A stretch of 7,298 bases of DNA, taken from assembly GCA_019239815.1 (NCBI GenBank), contig JAFAZL010000678.1, positions 1 through 7,298 on the forward strand, given 5' to 3'. Of the stretch, positions 1 to 5,429 are shown in pieces. The position numbers and the translations under genes were made by a program. How positions within the stretch are numbered: the stretch's first letter is position 1; the number at the start of each line of letters is the position of its first letter. Origin of the DNA: Acidobacteriota bacterium (GTDB lineage Bacteria; Acidobacteriota; Terriglobia; Acidoferrales; UBA7541). The notes beneath the pieces are model-generated. The model saw nothing but the letters and a program-made list of their open reading frames with translations. It was not told the origin of the DNA and did not search any database.

Positions 1-296
1 TCGCCGTCCTGATGGCCGTCAACAGCGTCATCGGCGCCTACTACTACTTCCGCCTCATCGTCGTGATGTACATGCGCGAAACCGCGGCCGACGCCGCTGC
101 TCACGACCATGACGAGCACGGCGATAGCGCGGCGCCCGCTCACGCCGCGCCCGTCGTCGCTCCAGCCCCACTCACGCCATTCCCGCTGCCGATCAACATC
201 GTGCTTTTCATCTCGGCTGCTGGCACGGTCTACTTCGGCCTCTTCCCCAACCAGGTGCTGCAATTCGTCCTGCAGTCCAATCTCCTCGGCAAATAA
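1..296 (+). CDS. nuoN: NADH-quinone oxidoreductase subunit N, C-terminal fragment
   Basis: This is the 3' end of a gene that begins upstream of the window; the frame is open from base 3 and stops at TAA 294–296. The fragment has a membrane helix with the pattern SVIGAYYYFRLIVVMYM, typical of the end of NuoN (an antiporter-like, proton-translocating subunit of complex I in the inner membrane). A polar loop follows, then a final hydrophobic helix (about INIVLFISAAGTVYFGLF), and the protein ends in LLGK. The loop between the two helices is unusually rich in His, Asp, Ala and Pro (contains HDHDEH), which is not standard for the family. NuoL and NuoM are related, but their C-termini do not carry this YYYxR helix near the end, so NuoN is the best call. 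nuoN is usually the last gene of a nuo operon, which fits the change of gene content that follows. Confidence 0.85.
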   Translation, partial: AVLMAVNSVIGAYYYFRLIVVMYMRETAADAAAHDHDEHGDSAAPAHAAPVVAPAPLTPFPLPINIVLFISAAGTVYFGLFPNQVLQFVLQSNLLGK

Positions 297-423
297 AATC
301 GTTTGCCCAGGAACAAACAACGCAGCCCTCGCCGCATCCCCCGGCTACAGGACAGTGTGAAAAAAGAGACGCCTGGACCTCCGCCTTGTTCCAAACCAAC
401 CGCCGTCATGGTCTCCTAGATAA

Positions 424-1191
424 ATGGGAATCGGCCTCTCCATCGTCTCGTGGTGCGCAAAAGGCATCGCCATCGCGACGCTGCTCGCCGTGTTCGCCGG
501 CGCGCTGACGGCGATCCAGGTGCCGCGTGGACGCGAAGGCCGCACCCGCCTGATCCTCTGGACTTGCGTTTACCCATTCGCCTGTTTCATCTGGTTTCTC
601 GCCGTTTTCATATTTCAGGCCTACGTCAACGAGACGCTGCTTTATCGCGATCCAGGCCCAGGTCACCTGTATCAGACACCTCTTCCCAATGGCTACGCGG
701 TCCTGCTCATCGACGAAATCCATGACGGCTCCGTCTTCAATCCCGCGACGCATTTTTCGAACGCCTCAAACGAAGACATTCATCCCGATGGCCCGGACGC
801 CGTCAGCGGTGTTCGCGTCCTTCAGGTCGCCGGAACCAAAATCCTCGGCGGCGCCGGCCCGATCGGTGAATACTCGTCGGCTGAAAGCCGAGACCGCGTC
901 GACTATTACTTCCTCCTCGACACCGATGCCCGCACCCGCACAAATTTCCAAACCTACGACGCATTGACCAAAGCCGCGCAAGCATCCGGCATCCAGCCCC
1001 ATCTCGAGCCGCTGCTCACCATCTACCAACGCTATCGCTACACCTGGTTCGACCTCAGCGCACTCGCACTATTTCTAATTCCAGCGCTCGGGGCTGGCTT
1101 CGCGATCCTTCGCCGTATTTCCAGGCTGCAGCGTGACGTGCCGGCGCTCGCCACCGCTCATGCCGCTCGTCGCGCCGATGATCTCGGTTGA
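424..1191 (+). CDS. Hypothetical membrane protein with three predicted helices
   Basis: The product is 255 residues and I do not recognise its family. Two hydrophobic helices lie near the N-terminus (about residues 9–31 and 43–66). A soluble segment of about 145 residues follows, then a third helix (about 211–232) and a basic, Arg-rich C-terminus (RRISRLQRD...RRADD). The middle segment has no cysteine cluster, nucleotide-binding loop or other catalytic motif that I can see; with one extra helix on either side it probably faces one compartment as a compact domain. The ATG at 424 directly follows an in-frame TAA (421–423), so the frame cannot start earlier. No good Shine–Dalgarno sequence precedes it, so a slightly later start is possible. 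It lies 127 bp after nuoN on the same strand and could be read through from the nuo operon, but nothing else links it to respiration. Coding confidence comes from a long frame with sensible hydrophobic segments. Confidence 0.7.
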   Translation: MGIGLSIVSWCAKGIAIATLLAVFAGALTAIQVPRGREGRTRLILWTCVYPFACFIWFLAVFIFQAYVNETLLYRDPGPGHLYQTPLPNGYAVLLIDEIHDGSVFNPATHFSNASNEDIHPDGPDAVSGVRVLQVAGTKILGGAGPIGEYSSAESRDRVDYYFLLDTDARTRTNFQTYDALTKAAQASGIQPHLEPLLTIYQRYRYTWFDLSALALFLIPALGAGFAILRRISRLQRDVPALATAHAARRADDLG

Positions 1192-1202
1192 GGTCCTAAG
1201 CC

Positions 1203-1240
1203 AAAAAGCAGAAGGCCCGGATTTTCGCCGGGCCTTCTGC
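1203..1240 (-). terminator. Rho-independent terminator of the atp gene set
   Basis: A perfect 13-bp stem (1208–1220 GCAGAAGGCCCGG with 1228–1240 CCGGGCCTTCTGC) encloses a 7-nt loop. On the minus strand the stem is directly followed by five T residues (1207–1203), the classic intrinsic terminator arrangement, 40 nt after the atpE stop. On the plus strand the stem is followed by CTAACACC without a T-run, so it would stop the convergent upstream gene (stop at 1191) less efficiently, although the hairpin may still protect that mRNA end. Confidence 0.9.
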
Positions 1241-1280
1241 CTAACACCACCAAATCTGCCGAGATACTGTAATCTTCAAA

Positions 1281-1607
1281 TTACAGCTTCAAATATAGCA
1301 AGAAGCCAAGCGCGAACGTGAACAGTGTCAGCGTTTCGACGAACACGAGACCCAGAATCATGGCTCCGCGAACGCCGCCGGCCGCTCCCGGGTTGCGTGC
1401 GATGCCTTCGCAGGCCGCTGCCGCGATCTTTCCCTGACCGAGTCCGCCGCCGAACGCCGCAACCGCAACGCCGAAGCCAACCGCCAGCACGAGTGTTGTC
1501 GTGTTGACAGGCGCTTTTTCCGCCGGCGCATTGCCCTGCGCGAATGCTGCCGGCGCGATCAACATAATCGCCATCAGCAACATACATACTGCCGCTGCTT
1601 TCTTCAT
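1281..1607 (-). CDS. atpE: ATP synthase F0 subunit c with N-terminal signal peptide
   Basis: The 108-residue product forms the rotating ion-carrying ring of F-type ATP synthase in the inner membrane. Residues 1–23 form a signal peptide (MKK, a hydrophobic core, then AFA before Gln24), leaving a mature protein of about 85 residues, the normal size for this subunit. Helix 1 carries AxGxGxG packing residues (A51, G53, G55, G57), then Gln58. The cytoplasmic loop is R71-N72-P73 in place of the common RQP. Helix 2 holds the ion-binding Glu91 followed by Thr92. Gln58 and Glu91 are 33 residues apart, as are the Na+ ligands Q32 and E65 of the Ilyobacter tartaricus ring. The start at 1607 was chosen because AAGGAGG lies 8 nt upstream; the frame stays open to an ATG at 1673, but that extension would cover the ribosome binding site. 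It is the last gene of the F0 set, 98 nt after atpB. Confidence 0.95.
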   Translation of the reverse strand: MKKAAAVCMLLMAIMLIAPAAFAQGNAPAEKAPVNTTTLVLAVGFGVAVAAFGGGLGQGKIAAAACEGIARNPGAAGGVRGAMILGLVFVETLTLFTFALGFLLYLKL

Positions 1608-1615
1608 TTTTACTG

Positions 1616-1642
1616 CCTCCTTCGTGAATTGCCGCCAGGAGG
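1616..1642 (-). promoter_or_regulatory. atpE ribosome binding site and possible sequestering hairpin
   Basis: The atpE Shine–Dalgarno sequence AGGAGG (minus strand, 1621–1616) is strong and well spaced from the ATG at 1607. A perfectly complementary CCTCCT lies upstream at 1642–1637, so the mRNA could fold a 6-bp hairpin with a 15-nt loop that hides the ribosome binding site. A competing pairing is possible between GGTG (1657–1654) and CACC (1644–1641), which overlaps the CCTCCT arm by two bases. The binding site itself is certain enough to set the start; the regulatory role is inference from base pairing only. Confidence 0.5.
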
Positions 1643-1705
1643 TGGTTCCCGGACACCGTGCAGCCGGGCTCACACTGACAGCTACAAACTCAAAACGCCG
1701 TTCGA

Positions 1706-2524
1706 CTAGTGCTCCTCAGCGGTAGCTAGGCCGATGTAAACGGCTGGCAGAATCGTGAAGACATAGGCTTGCACGAGTGAGACGAAAATGTGGAGTAAGA
1801 TGAACGCAATCGGCAGAAACGCGGGCAAAACTCCGAGCGCCACGCCGAGGACGGGATGCTTAATCCATCCGGCGACCGCGGGCGCGGCGAAAAGCCCCAA
1901 GAAGAGGCCATATATCAAGTCGCTGGCGAAAATGTTGGCCCAAAGGCGGACGGTCAGCGAGAGCAAGCGAGCACAGGTGCTGAGAATTTCGACCGGAAAA
2001 ATCAGCGGAACCAGCCACCAATCCAGGCCGCCGGTAAACGTCTTTATGTAGCCGAGTGGTCCGTGATGCCGAATACCCTGCCAGTTGAAGTAACAGAACA
2101 CGATGATGGCACAGGCCAGCGGCACCGTGACCTGCGCGGTCGGTGACGTGAAACCCGGGAACACCCCGAACAGGTTCGCGAGCAGAATGAAGATCGAAAT
2201 CGTGCCGACGAGTGGCACATATTCACGCCAGTGATGACCGGCATTTTCCGAGAGGATGTCGTTGATGCCGAAGCCTTCGCGGTTCGTCAATATCAATTCA
2301 GCAATCTGCTGGGTTGCTCCTGGATTTTCGACCGAGAGTCGCGAGCGGACCAAAAGCGCAAGGAGCGTCCCGACGATCAGCACCAGAATGCCCATACAGA
2401 CATGCTCGGGAATCGGAAGTTCCGGGTGATCCGGCTGGACGTGCAAGGCATGTAGCAGCGCGAGCGCCGCCCCACCGAGGACGTGATTGACGATCTGAGA
2501 GATCCAGCTTACGTGTTGTTCCAT
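1706..2524 (-). CDS. atpB: ATP synthase F0 subunit a
   Basis: The 272-residue product is the stator membrane subunit that forms the two ion half-channels against the c ring. The length matches the family (271 in E. coli). Visible landmarks include the essential arginine R193 in LTVRLWANIFASDLI (equivalent to E. coli R210), D202 in that helix, N117 in the FILLANLFG segment, and the C-terminal helix with H245 and Q252 in LLHIFVSLVQAYVF. The protein ends in TAEEH, close to the SEEH end of the E. coli subunit. Five to six hydrophobic segments are evident. The start at 2524 (MEQHVSW) gives the normal length; an open extension to 2656 would overlap atpI and shows no family features. The ribosome binding site is weak (GAGG at 2542–2539, 14 nt from the ATG), so translation may depend partly on coupling to atpI, whose stop is 58 nt upstream. 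Confidence 0.96.
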   Translation of the reverse strand: MEQHVSWISQIVNHVLGGAALALLHALHVQPDHPELPIPEHVCMGILVLIVGTLLALLVRSRLSVENPGATQQIAELILTNREGFGINDILSENAGHHWREYVPLVGTISIFILLANLFGVFPGFTSPTAQVTVPLACAIIVFCYFNWQGIRHHGPLGYIKTFTGGLDWWLVPLIFPVEILSTCARLLSLTVRLWANIFASDLIYGLFLGLFAAPAVAGWIKHPVLGVALGVLPAFLPIAFILLHIFVSLVQAYVFTILPAVYIGLATAEEH

Positions 2525-2582
2525 GCGGTCTGCGCGTGCCTCGGAAGGAGCCTTTCGTCGAAAGTGGCCCCAAGATTTTGAG

Positions 2583-3026
2583 CTACTTCTCTTCGTGCGA
2601 TTCGGTCGTTGTTGGGCGCCAAAGTTCGTACACACTTGCGGCCATCGCCGCGGCACCTAAAGCGAACAAACCAAAGACCATACTTACTAGGGGGATGGCT
2701 GACACTTTAAAAATAACATAGAGGCAAAGTGCGATCAAGGCGTAGCGGAACAGCGCGCGAAAGTACGTGCCAATCGGTACATGAGTCTTGGTGGCCCCTG
2801 ACTGAGCATTGGCTGCAGCTGCTACGGCGTCCATGCCCTGCCGAAGCCAACGGAAATTGAACCACGCGAGTATGGAACCCACGGCGATCCCAGCTCCCCA
2901 ATCGCGGCGTCCGGCAAAGGCGGTGATGACGGCAGCCCCAACCCCGATTGTCGGTGTTAACCACGCGATGCGGCGTTCCGTCGCCGTTCCGATCGGGTCA
3001 GCGACCGTTGGCACGGCTGTCTCCAT
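2583..3026 (-). CDS. atpI: ATP synthase subunit I (AtpI/UncI-like)
   Basis: The 147-residue product is a small membrane protein with four hydrophobic helices at about residues 19–38, 43–60, 88–108 and 112–133, separated by short charged loops, and a polar C-terminus (TTTESHEEK). Position between atpZ and atpB, size, and a WxxGxxxGxxxAWFNFRWL-type second helix fit the ATP-synt_I family. Members are not structural subunits; in other bacteria they assist c-ring assembly and have been linked to Mg2+ supply. The sequence is divergent, as usual for this family, so context carries much of the call. The ATG at 3026 is 4 nt from the atpZ stop, pointing to one transcript and translational coupling. No independent Shine–Dalgarno sequence is obvious. 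Confidence 0.8.
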   Translation of the reverse strand: METAVPTVADPIGTATERRIAWLTPTIGVGAAVITAFAGRRDWGAGIAVGSILAWFNFRWLRQGMDAVAAAANAQSGATKTHVPIGTYFRALFRYALIALCLYVIFKVSAIPLVSMVFGLFALGAAAMAASVYELWRPTTTESHEEK

Positions 3027-3030
3027 CAGG

Positions 3031-3243
3031 CTAACCGATCCGCCTCAGAACTTCCTTGATCCCGCCGAAGAAGCCGAGGCCGCCGAGAATGAACGTAAAG
3101 ACAAATCGGGTGTGCAGCCAGTGATCGAGATAATAGCCCAACAGACCGCCGACGACCACCGCACCAACGATCGTGAACGGAAGCTCGAGCGCCAGCCCTG
3201 TGTTGTTGGCGTATTTCTTCACCTTCTGCTCACCCTGCGTCAA
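3031..3243 (-). CDS. atpZ: AtpZ-like F0 accessory protein, copy 1
   Basis: This small protein has two membrane helices (about residues 18–37 and 47–63 of the 70-residue form). It starts with a charged TQGEQKVKKY segment and has GGLLGYYLDHWLHT between the helices and an EVLRR end. This pattern is that of the AtpZ/ATPase_gene1 family, found at the head of atp operons and proposed to act with AtpI in assembly or divalent cation supply. The start is uncertain. The frame has no ATG: TTG at 3243 is the first common start codon, and an in-frame stop lies at 3291–3289. Similarity to copy 2 (4208–4447) continues upstream of that TTG (NETKP versus NQSKP, with silent codon differences), so the true start may be the rare codon ATT at 3267. 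It is the first gene of the F0 set and lies 4 nt before atpI. Confidence 0.85.
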   Translation of the reverse strand: MTQGEQKVKKYANNTGLALELPFTIVGAVVVGGLLGYYLDHWLHTRFVFTFILGGLGFFGGIKEVLRRIG

Positions 3244-3410
3244 TGGCTTGGTCTCGTTCGACGGAATGGGATCGTCAGACCGAAACTCTCAGCTCTCAAA
3301 AATCTGCAATTTTGGATGACCGGAAGGCTGACTGCTGCAAGCGGAAATTAGACTATATCACGACAAGTTCCTAGATTGTTTCTTTTGTCAAAGCGTGCTG
3401 AAAATGCCGC
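3244..3410. other. Divergent intergenic region between atpZ copy 1 and the hydrolase gene
   Basis: This 167-bp stretch must hold the control signals for the hydrolase and probably for the F0 genes. Up to 3288 it may encode extra N-terminal residues of atpZ copy 1, because the frame is open to a stop at 3291–3289. The remainder is noticeably AT-richer. It contains a perfect TTGACA on the minus strand (3391–3386) but without a good -10 at 16–18 nt, and an extended -10-like TGATATAGT at 3360–3352. On the plus strand I see no convincing promoter or ribosome binding site for the hydrolase. Confidence 0.4.
3352..3360 (-). promoter_or_regulatory. Possible extended -10 promoter for the F0 genes
   Basis: On the minus strand the sequence TGATATAGT contains a TGn extension directly before TATAGT (5 of 6 matches to the sigma-70 -10 consensus). 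It lies in the intergenic region between the divergent atpZ copy 1 and the hydrolase gene, the only place a local promoter for atpZ-atpI-atpB-atpE could sit. No good -35 hexamer lies at the right distance, which extended -10 promoters tolerate. Transcription would begin near 3345, giving a leader of roughly 80–100 nt. This is pattern matching only. Confidence 0.3.
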
Positions 3411-4190
3411 ATGAGCTCACACACTGCATCGTTGAACGGGATCGAACTCCACTATGAAATCGACGGAACCGGCGATCCGCTTCTTCTGCTTCACGGAGGA
3501 ACGGGTTGTCACGACGACTGGCGTTACGCGGGCCTCGACGAATTTGTACAACGATTTCGAGTCATACGCCCGGACGCTCGCGGCCACGGGCAATCGACCA
3601 ACCCCGCACGAACCATTACTCACCGCCAATGCGCGCTCGACATGCTTGCCCTGCTCGACAATCTGCAAATTCCCCGGTGCAGCGCAGTCGGTCTGAGCAT
3701 GGGAGGAAACATCCTCTTGCACATGGCTACCATGCAACCCGAGAGGATTTCCGCGATGGTCGTCGTGAGCGCAACCATGCGTTTTCCTGATCAGGCTCGC
3801 GCAATCATGCAGCAAATCCCCGCGCCATTGGAACAACCGGCTCATGCGTGGGAAGCCATGCGGCAAAGGCATCCCCAGGGAGATGATCAGATCGCCGCGC
3901 TCTGGGAATGGACCAGCAGCCTACAGAACAGCTATGACGATATGAATTTCACCGCACGCGATCTCTCGGGCATCACGGCTCGCACTCTCGTTGTCTATGG
4001 CGACCGCGACCCGCTCTACCCGGTCGAAATGGGTGTCGAGATGTATCGAGCAATTCCGCGAAGCGCACTATGGGTTGTGCCCGGCGGCGGCCACGGTCCG
4101 GTTTTTCTCGAAGCTGCCGACATGTTCGCGAAGACGTCGATTCGCTTTTTGGAAGAACAAGATTTAGGCCGGGAGGGCTGCGCCAAATAA
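3411..4190 (+). CDS. Alpha/beta hydrolase fold protein
   Basis: The 259-residue product is a soluble alpha/beta hydrolase without a signal peptide. The oxyanion-hole loop is H28-G-G-T-G. The nucleophile elbow is G94-L-S96-M-G98. The acid is probably D200 in YGDRDPLYP, and the histidine is H228 in PGGGHGPVF. Order and spacing give a complete Ser–Asp–His triad, and the length is normal for the esterase/haloperoxidase-like group. The substrate cannot be told from sequence. The ATG at 3411 follows an in-frame TGA at 3399–3401, so no longer start exists; no clear Shine–Dalgarno sequence is seen. It is the only plus-strand gene between two minus-strand atpZ copies, divergent from the F0 genes and convergent with atpZ copy 2, whose stop is 17 nt from its own. 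Nothing in its sequence suggests a role with the ATP synthase. Confidence 0.93.
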   Translation: MSSHTASLNGIELHYEIDGTGDPLLLLHGGTGCHDDWRYAGLDEFVQRFRVIRPDARGHGQSTNPARTITHRQCALDMLALLDNLQIPRCSAVGLSMGGNILLHMATMQPERISAMVVVSATMRFPDQARAIMQQIPAPLEQPAHAWEAMRQRHPQGDDQIAALWEWTSSLQNSYDDMNFTARDLSGITARTLVVYGDRDPLYPVEMGVEMYRAIPRSALWVVPGGGHGPVFLEAADMFAKTSIRFLEEQDLGREGCAK

Positions 4191-4207
4191 TTCGATCTTC
4201 GAAATCA

Positions 4208-4447
4208 TCACGTCAGGCGCCGCAAAACTTCACGCAAGCCGGCGACAAAGCCGAGAATGCCCAGGATGAGCGTGAAGGTTACCTTAGTATGCAACCAGTG
4301 ATCGAGGAAGTAGCCCAGCAGGCCGCCAACGACCACCGCGCCAACAATCGTAAACGGAAGCTCGAGCGCAAGCGCTGTGTTCGAAGCGTACTTCTTCACC
4401 TTCTGCTCACCCTGCGTCAGCGGCTTGCTCTGGTTTGGCTGATCCAA
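4208..4447 (-). CDS. atpZ: AtpZ-like F0 accessory protein, copy 2 (paralogue)
   Basis: The 79-residue, two-helix product is a duplicate of the AtpZ-like protein at 3031–3243. Over the shared 70 residues I count 56 identical. Through the first helix and the GYxLDHWLHT loop only 3 of 45 residues differ, whereas 11 of the last 25 (second helix and tail) differ. In the conserved half about 14 codons differ silently, so the copy has been under protein-level selection and is not a recent duplicate. The start is TTG at 4447: the frame is closed by TGA just upstream (4450–4448), and GGAG at 4459–4456 sits 8 nt before it. It is separated from the F0 genes by the hydrolase and lies 130 nt downstream of proC on the same strand, so it could be read through from there or from an unseen promoter. 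Confidence 0.82.
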   Translation of the reverse strand: MDQPNQSKPLTQGEQKVKKYASNTALALELPFTIVGAVVVGGLLGYFLDHWLHTKVTFTLILGILGFVAGLREVLRRLT

Positions 4448-4455
4448 TCAAATTG

Positions 4456-4459
4456 CTCC
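4456..4459 (-). promoter_or_regulatory. Shine–Dalgarno sequence that sets the TTG start of atpZ copy 2
   Basis: GGAG on the minus strand lies 8 nt from the TTG at 4447. An in-frame TGA directly precedes that TTG, and there is no ATG or GTG before the conserved TQGEQKVKKY segment, so this site supports a TTG start. Confidence 0.55.
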
Positions 4460-4500
4460 GAGGTCGCTTGCCCTTCCCAGCGCCCTACAAAAACGACTTG

Positions 4501-4535
4501 TCATCCTGAGGCGACCGCAGGCCGCCGAAGGATCT
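4501..4535. repeat. REP-like palindromic intergenic element
   Basis: The element TCATCCTGAG...GAAGGATCT can fold into a hairpin. ATCCT (4503–4507) pairs with AGGAT (4529–4533), and GGCG (4510–4513) pairs with CGCC (4523–4526). CC (4515–4516) pairs with GG (4520–4521) around a GCA loop. The two main stem parts are separated by symmetrical GA/GA tandem mismatches and one A·C mismatch. From general knowledge this core resembles a dispersed intergenic palindrome common in Acidobacteriota and some other phyla; copy number cannot be seen in one window. It lies 3' of proC, and on the minus strand five T residues (4493–4489) follow after a short gap, so it may also end or protect the proC transcript. 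Confidence 0.6.
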
Positions 4536-4577
4536 CAGACGGTAATAACGAGTGCCAATCGATCCGCGTCGCGCCTC

Positions 4578-5420
4578 TCACTTCTCGAACAACAATTCGC
4601 CGGCGCGTTCTTTCGCTTTCACCACTGCTTTTATCAGCGTGACGCGCAACTTGCCCTCTTCGAGCTCAAGAATGCCATCGATCGTGCATCCCGCCGGCGT
4701 GGTTACCGCGTCTTTCAGCAGCGCAGGATGATCGCCGGTTTCGAGGACCACGCTGGCTGCACCCTTCATCGTCTGCGCCGCAAGTAGTGTCGCGACGTCG
4801 CGCGGTAGTCCAACCTTCACGCCCGCTTCGGCCAGCGACTCCAGCATGATGTAAACGAATGCGGGTCCGCTCGCCGAAAGCCCGGTCACCGCATCCATGT
4901 TTTTCTCATCGACGACGACCGTGCGACCGACAGCGTTAAACATCGTCTGCGCGATCTCGAGGTGTTCCGCAGAAGCATGCGACCCACGGCAAATCCCTGT
5001 CATGCCGCACCCGACAGTCGACGGCGTATTCGGCATCGCGCGAATCACTGGAACCTTCGAGCCCGCATGTTGCTCGATGTAGTTCGTCGGCACCGATGCC
5101 GCAACCGAGATTACGAGCGTCTTCTCACTCAACTCCGAAGCGATCTCTTTCAACACTTCGCCGACAACTTGCGGCTTTACGCCGAGCAAAATAATGTCGG
5201 CGCCACGCACTGCCTTCCTATTTTCCGTCGTCACCGAAACGCCCAACTCTTTCGCGAGCGTCGACGCCTTTTCCGAATGCTTTACCGTGGCTGTAACATT
5301 TTTCGGATCGAAGAGATTCTGCTTGAGATACGCGCGCAGCAAAATTCCACCGAGTTTTCCGGTGCCGAGCACGGCAAGCTTCTTGTGAGCGAGGGACTTA
5401 TCGGATTGCTTCTGGGTCAT
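4578..5420 (-). CDS. proC: Pyrroline-5-carboxylate reductase
   Basis: The 280-residue product catalyses the last step of proline synthesis, NAD(P)H-dependent reduction of 1-pyrroline-5-carboxylate, in the cytoplasm. The N-terminal Rossmann fold carries the dinucleotide loop G19-T-G21-K-L-G24. The middle has R127-A-M-P-N-T-P, and the C-terminal helical dimer domain has S182-A-S-G-P-A and the signature T240-T-P-A-G-C-T-I-D-G followed by E252. All are typical of ProC, and the length is normal. The start at 5420 (MTQKQ) puts the nucleotide fold about 15 residues in; the frame is open further, to 5513, but that would overlap mog and adds a low-complexity, unconserved tail. No strong Shine–Dalgarno sequence precedes the ATG. 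A possible promoter immediately upstream would give an almost leaderless transcript. It lies 70 nt after mog on the same strand. Confidence 0.96.
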   Translation of the reverse strand: MTQKQSDKSLAHKKLAVLGTGKLGGILLRAYLKQNLFDPKNVTATVKHSEKASTLAKELGVSVTTENRKAVRGADIILLGVKPQVVGEVLKEIASELSEKTLVISVAASVPTNYIEQHAGSKVPVIRAMPNTPSTVGCGMTGICRGSHASAEHLEIAQTMFNAVGRTVVVDEKNMDAVTGLSASGPAFVYIMLESLAEAGVKVGLPRDVATLLAAQTMKGAASVVLETGDHPALLKDAVTTPAGCTIDGILELEEGKLRVTLIKAVVKAKERAGELLFEK

Positions 5421-5429
5421 GGTCCAAAC

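Noticed and set aside
301..318. Small inverted repeat GTTTG...CAAAC after nuoN
   Set aside because: Only 5 AT-rich pairs with an 8-nt loop and no following T-run; too weak for a terminator.
2525..2656. N-terminal extension of atpB
   Set aside because: It would overlap atpI, adds 44 residues absent from the family, and the internal ATG at 2524 gives the normal length.
2809..3351. Plus-strand open frame opposite atpI and atpZ copy 1
   Set aside because: Shares similarity with the other plus-strand frame over atpZ copy 2 only because the two atpZ genes are duplicates; no features of its own.
3386..3391. Perfect TTGACA on the minus strand upstream of the F0 genes
   Set aside because: No acceptable -10 hexamer lies 16–18 nt downstream (only sequences such as ACTTGT), so it was not called as a -35 box.
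3031..4447. Hydrolase flanked by direct repeats as a mobile element
   Set aside because: The repeats are the coding sequences of atpZ copies with long-standing silent divergence; no transposase, terminal inverted repeats or target-site duplication was seen.
4070..4642. Plus-strand open frame across the hydrolase end, atpZ copy 2 and the proC end
   Set aside because: It crosses three better-supported genes and the intergenic repeat, and its composition is that of an antisense shadow.
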